Positions 60,827 to 64,000 of a stretch of DNA of 64,000 bases are shown piece by piece. A program made the position numbers and the translations under genes. The notes below the pieces were generated by a model, which searched no databases, was not told where the DNA came from, and worked only from the letters and a program-made list of their open reading frames with translations. The stretch is from Dallia pectoralis (taxonomy: Eukaryota; Chordata; Actinopteri; Esociformes; Umbridae): positions 2,684,204 through 2,748,203 of the forward strand of contig CM055745.1 of assembly GCA_029465975.1 (NCBI GenBank), written 5' to 3'. Numbering within the stretch: the first letter of the stretch is position 1; each line of letters opens with the position of its first letter.

Positions 60827-62749
60827 CACAGTCTGAGTAACATGCCTCTAGTCCGCACGCACGCACGCACACACACACACACACACACAGTCCTTAACAA
60901 AACAAAACCGTCAACACTCTCCACTCTAATGAAAATGGTTCACCTACAACCCAAATGCAGTGGGGGTGTAGAGGTTTGTACTGACTAGGTCTACGTCCTG
61001 TTCCAGTCTGACGTGACTGAGCAGCCAATGGACAGTTAGCGTACACAAACTAGTGATTACCGGAGCAGAACGGCTTCAAACACGCAGGGCGGCAAATCAA
61101 CAGGCCATTATGGGAGCTTGGCTATTACCTTCCATAACAAACAAACACAATAGCCGCCCCCCGTCCCCACAAAGCCACCGCTAGAAGGACCAATGGCAGC
61201 CAGGCCACAGACGGAGAGAGACACACCCGTACGACAGGTGGGGACGTACGACTCCACGTTCAGCTACAGACCCACACAATAGCACACATCCAGGCACCGG
61301 GCACACGCCTCGTAATTGTTTTCCCGTTCAAACGGCAGTCACGGGACGCAGCGGGCCAATGGGATAGCGTTTCAGAACTGTGAGGGGCTCTGGGTGTCTG
61401 AGAGTCAGGCAGGCCGACCCGGTGAAAGGCAACTTATTACAGTTGCGGCTCCCCATCACACTTCAGTGTACACAACATGCATCGCCGGGACCTAAGAGAA
61501 GAGCTTTCTTGACACTAAAATGTCAACAACGACAAAGTAAATCGGTATCAAGTTCAATGTGGTCGTCAAAAAGAAAATGACCTGACTGAAACAGAACGGG
61601 GGGGGCGGGGCGGAGGTGGGGGTGAGAGAACGCTCTTTGTGTATTAAAGGACGCAGATCCACCCGGCGTTCGCATCAAAGGGGGAGCGGCCAGGGGGAAA
61701 CAGACACAGAAAAACGAAACAGAGGACGAGACAAAGGTAGAGCTAGTGGGAAAAAAAAGATCAGACCGACATGAGCTAGATCAAAGCCGGGGTCTGGAGA
61801 ATGGAGGGCCAGGAGGTCTGTAATTACGGCCTACATCCGCGAAACCACGGAGTGGGAGAGTGGGGGTTCCCAAAAATGTCTGAGACCCATTGGCTCCTGG
61901 GGTTGCCTATGTGCTAGTACTAACAGCACTTCCCCCACCACCAAACTCACCACTAGGCCTATAAACAATGCCACATCTCATCCTGACCCCCCCCGCGACC
62001 TAACCCCTCCCTCCCAGCCAGTGAGGCCCCGATCGACGCGGGGGTCCTCCCACTGGCCTGTGGGGAGATGGCCGTCCACTGTGACTGCCCGACAGAGAGA
62101 AAAAACTTTTGTTGGGAACTTCTGGCATCGCCCCAGGGGCTGTTCTCTGGGAAGGAGAGATCAAGCTGACCTTCACACACACACACACACACGCACACAC
62201 ACACACAGACACACACAGACGTGCACACGCACGCACACAGACAGAGAAAACATCACCAAAACCCAAGCACTAAACCTCGCATTACGTTACGCACAGTCCA
62301 TTAGCATTTTGTCATAAGCAGACAGGCTAACAGACAAACACAAACACACACAGTGGGGTTTTGGAGACGCATAGCGGGTAAACTAGATCAATGGTGCCCA
62401 CTGGCGGGTTGGACTCCACAGCAGAGGACTGTGACAAAAAGCCCAGAATCAAAAACCACAAGCACCTCTGTATCGGAATAACGCGCAACAACTTAAAAAT
62501 GGAAAAGTTATGAGAAGAGCTAATTTGGCTTTTGGCTTATGGGGCTTTAATGCCTGCCCATTGGCTCGTTCCCAGTATGCGGACAGGAACTGGGACAATA
62601 CAACTACCAACAAAGACTAAACAACCATTAATTTGCTGATATTATGCATATTTATGACTAAATGTGCAGTTTGAAATGAAAACAATTCTTGAATGAAGGT
62701 GATATTGATGAGTAGAACCACAGAACTAGTAGTGAAATACTGGTGCACA
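60827..62749. other. Unique intron-like sequence with (AC)n runs
   Basis: No gene recognised in 1.9 kb. (AC)n lies at about 60867-60888 and 62176-62220. G-rich runs lie near 61598-61622. The region 62500-62700 is AT-rich (ACAACCATTAATTTGCTGAT, ATTATGCATATTTATGACTA) and may be a conserved noncoding element. Confidence 0.4.
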
Positions 62750-63010
62750 TTTATTGGATGGTTTCATCTTAAGTTGACCTTGATTCTCCCCAATTACCGT
62801 AATTCCCGGTTGTGAATATGACCTGGTCTCTTTGCGGTAACTCCCAACAGGCTTGGGAGAGTAAACGATCGGGGCATGTGTCCTCCAGGACATTCTGCTT
62901 CTTTGCACATTGCTTGCACAACCAGAAACTGAATCAGTGCACGGGAAGACATGTTGGTTCCACTGATGACCTGATTGAAGCCACAACGGCCAACCGGAAT
63001 TTAACAAGGG
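62750..63010. mobile_element. Decayed interspersed repeat (tentative)
   Basis: The order of words GGGGCATGTGTCCTCC, CTGCTTCTTTGCACATTGCT, AACCAGAAACTGAATCAGTG and GAAGACATGTTGGTTCCACT resembles, from memory, a repeat very common in salmonid and pike genomes. It is diverged, and no terminal repeats or coding frame are visible. Confidence 0.35.
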
Positions 63011-63091
63011 AATTGTTAAAACACAATGAGTTAAGCAAATCCCTGTCGATGATTCACTGGGTTAGTCTAGGCAATATGTATATATATGTAT

Positions 63092-63297
63092 ATGATACCA
63101 GCCTAAGATCATATACAAGCCTAAGATCATACATCTATATATCAGCCTAAGATCATATATCTATATACCAGCCTAAGATCATATATCTATATACCAGCCT
63201 AAGATCATATACCAGCCTAAGATCATATATCTATATACCAGCCTAAGATCATATACCAGCCTAAGATCATATATCTATATACCAGCCTAAGATCAAC
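63092..63297. repeat. Minisatellite, about 16/26-base units
   Basis: About eight copies of CCAGCCTAAGATCATATA, followed in some copies by TCTATATA, giving units of about 16 to 27 bases. Confidence 0.9.
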
Positions 63298-63317
63298 AGC
63301 AAACTACAGCAAAATCT

Positions 63318-64000
63318 GGTCAACATCAAACACGCACCCACCTGTGTTTTGTTTGTGTTACATTACCTCCACCTGTTACCTGTTACTAGTTACTACACAC
63401 CCACCTGTGTTTTGTTTGTGTTACATTACCTCCACCTGTTACCTACACCTGTTACTAGTTACTACACACCCACCTGTGTTTTGTTTGTGTTACATTACCT
63501 CCACCTGTTACCTACACCTGGTACCTGTTACTAGTTACTACACACCCACCTGTGTTTTGTTTGTGTTACATTACCTCCACCTGTTACCTCCACCTGGTAC
63601 CTGTTACTAGTTACTACACACCCACCTGTGTTTTGTTTGTGTTACAATACCTCCACCTGTTACCTGTTACGAGTTACTACACACCCACCTGTGTTTTGTT
63701 TGTGTTACAATACCTCCACCTGTTACCTCCACCTGTTACCTGTTACTACACACCCACCTGTGTTTTGTTTGTGTTACATTACCTCCACCTGTTACCTCCA
63801 CCTGTTACCTGTTACTAGTTACTACACACCCACCTGTGTTTTGTTTGTGTTACATTACCTCCACCTGTTACCTGTTACTAGTTACTACACACCCACCTGT
63901 GTTTTGTTTGTGTTACATTACCTCCACCTGTTACCTCCACCTGTTACCTGTTACTAGTTACTACACACCCACCTGTGTTTTGTTTGTGTTACATTACCTC
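63318..64000. repeat. Minisatellite, 64-79-base unit, runs off the right edge
   Basis: About ten copies of a unit including CACCCACCTGTGTTTTGTTT, GTGTTACATTACCTCCACC and TGTTACTAGTTACTACA. Length varies by insertion of extra CTGTTACCTCCACCTG blocks, a repeat within the repeat. It continues beyond the window. Confidence 0.95.

Overview
The window looks like nuclear DNA of a teleost fish. Its only recognisable gene is a vertebrate-type C2H2 zinc-finger gene, the ZNF423 (OAZ/Ebfaz) orthologue on the minus strand. The rest is intron-like DNA full of (AC)n microsatellites, dozens of minisatellites and a few transposon remnants. Two tRNA-derived SINE copies, and a decayed repeat near 62.8 kb, resemble repeats I recall from salmonid and pike genomes. 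Salmoniformes/Esociformes is therefore my best guess for the lineage, but this rests on memory, not on a search.

Layout of the gene. ZNF423 reads right to left. The very large central exon (44668-48116) has a clean acceptor and donor and carries about 26 zinc fingers. A 682-base intron follows, then a small 85-base exon (43901-43985) with one more finger. I found neither the amino-terminal exon(s), expected at higher coordinates, nor the last exons (final three fingers and stop), expected at lower coordinates. On that reading 1-43900 and 48117-64000 are mostly parts of two long ZNF423 introns, each longer than the part seen here.

Layout of the repeats. By my hand-drawn boundaries roughly 27 kb (about 40 percent) is tandem repeat, in more than 40 separate arrays with units of 2 to about 70 bases. 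The largest are a 32-base unit of about 3.6 kb (38204-41798), a 25-base unit of 2.0 kb (49351-51349), a 39-base unit of 1.9 kb (20451-22314), a 20-base C-rich unit of 1.6 kb (4801-6384), a 68-base unit of 1.4 kb (56083-57508) and a 33-base unit of 1.4 kb (26131-27536). Two arrays have been split by a transposon: a SINE within the first array and a hAT-like MITE within the 33-base array. Nearly all long open reading frames outside ZNF423 are stop-free repeat translations and are not reported as genes.

Between the arrays lie unique islands. Several are AT-rich and dense in ATTA/TAAT words, as expected of conserved noncoding elements, which are common around developmental regulators. They are candidates only. 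I found no second gene, no functional tRNA or rRNA gene, no CRISPR array and no new multi-gene system. The unusual feature of this window is the amount and variety of tandem repeats inside and around one developmental transcription-factor gene.
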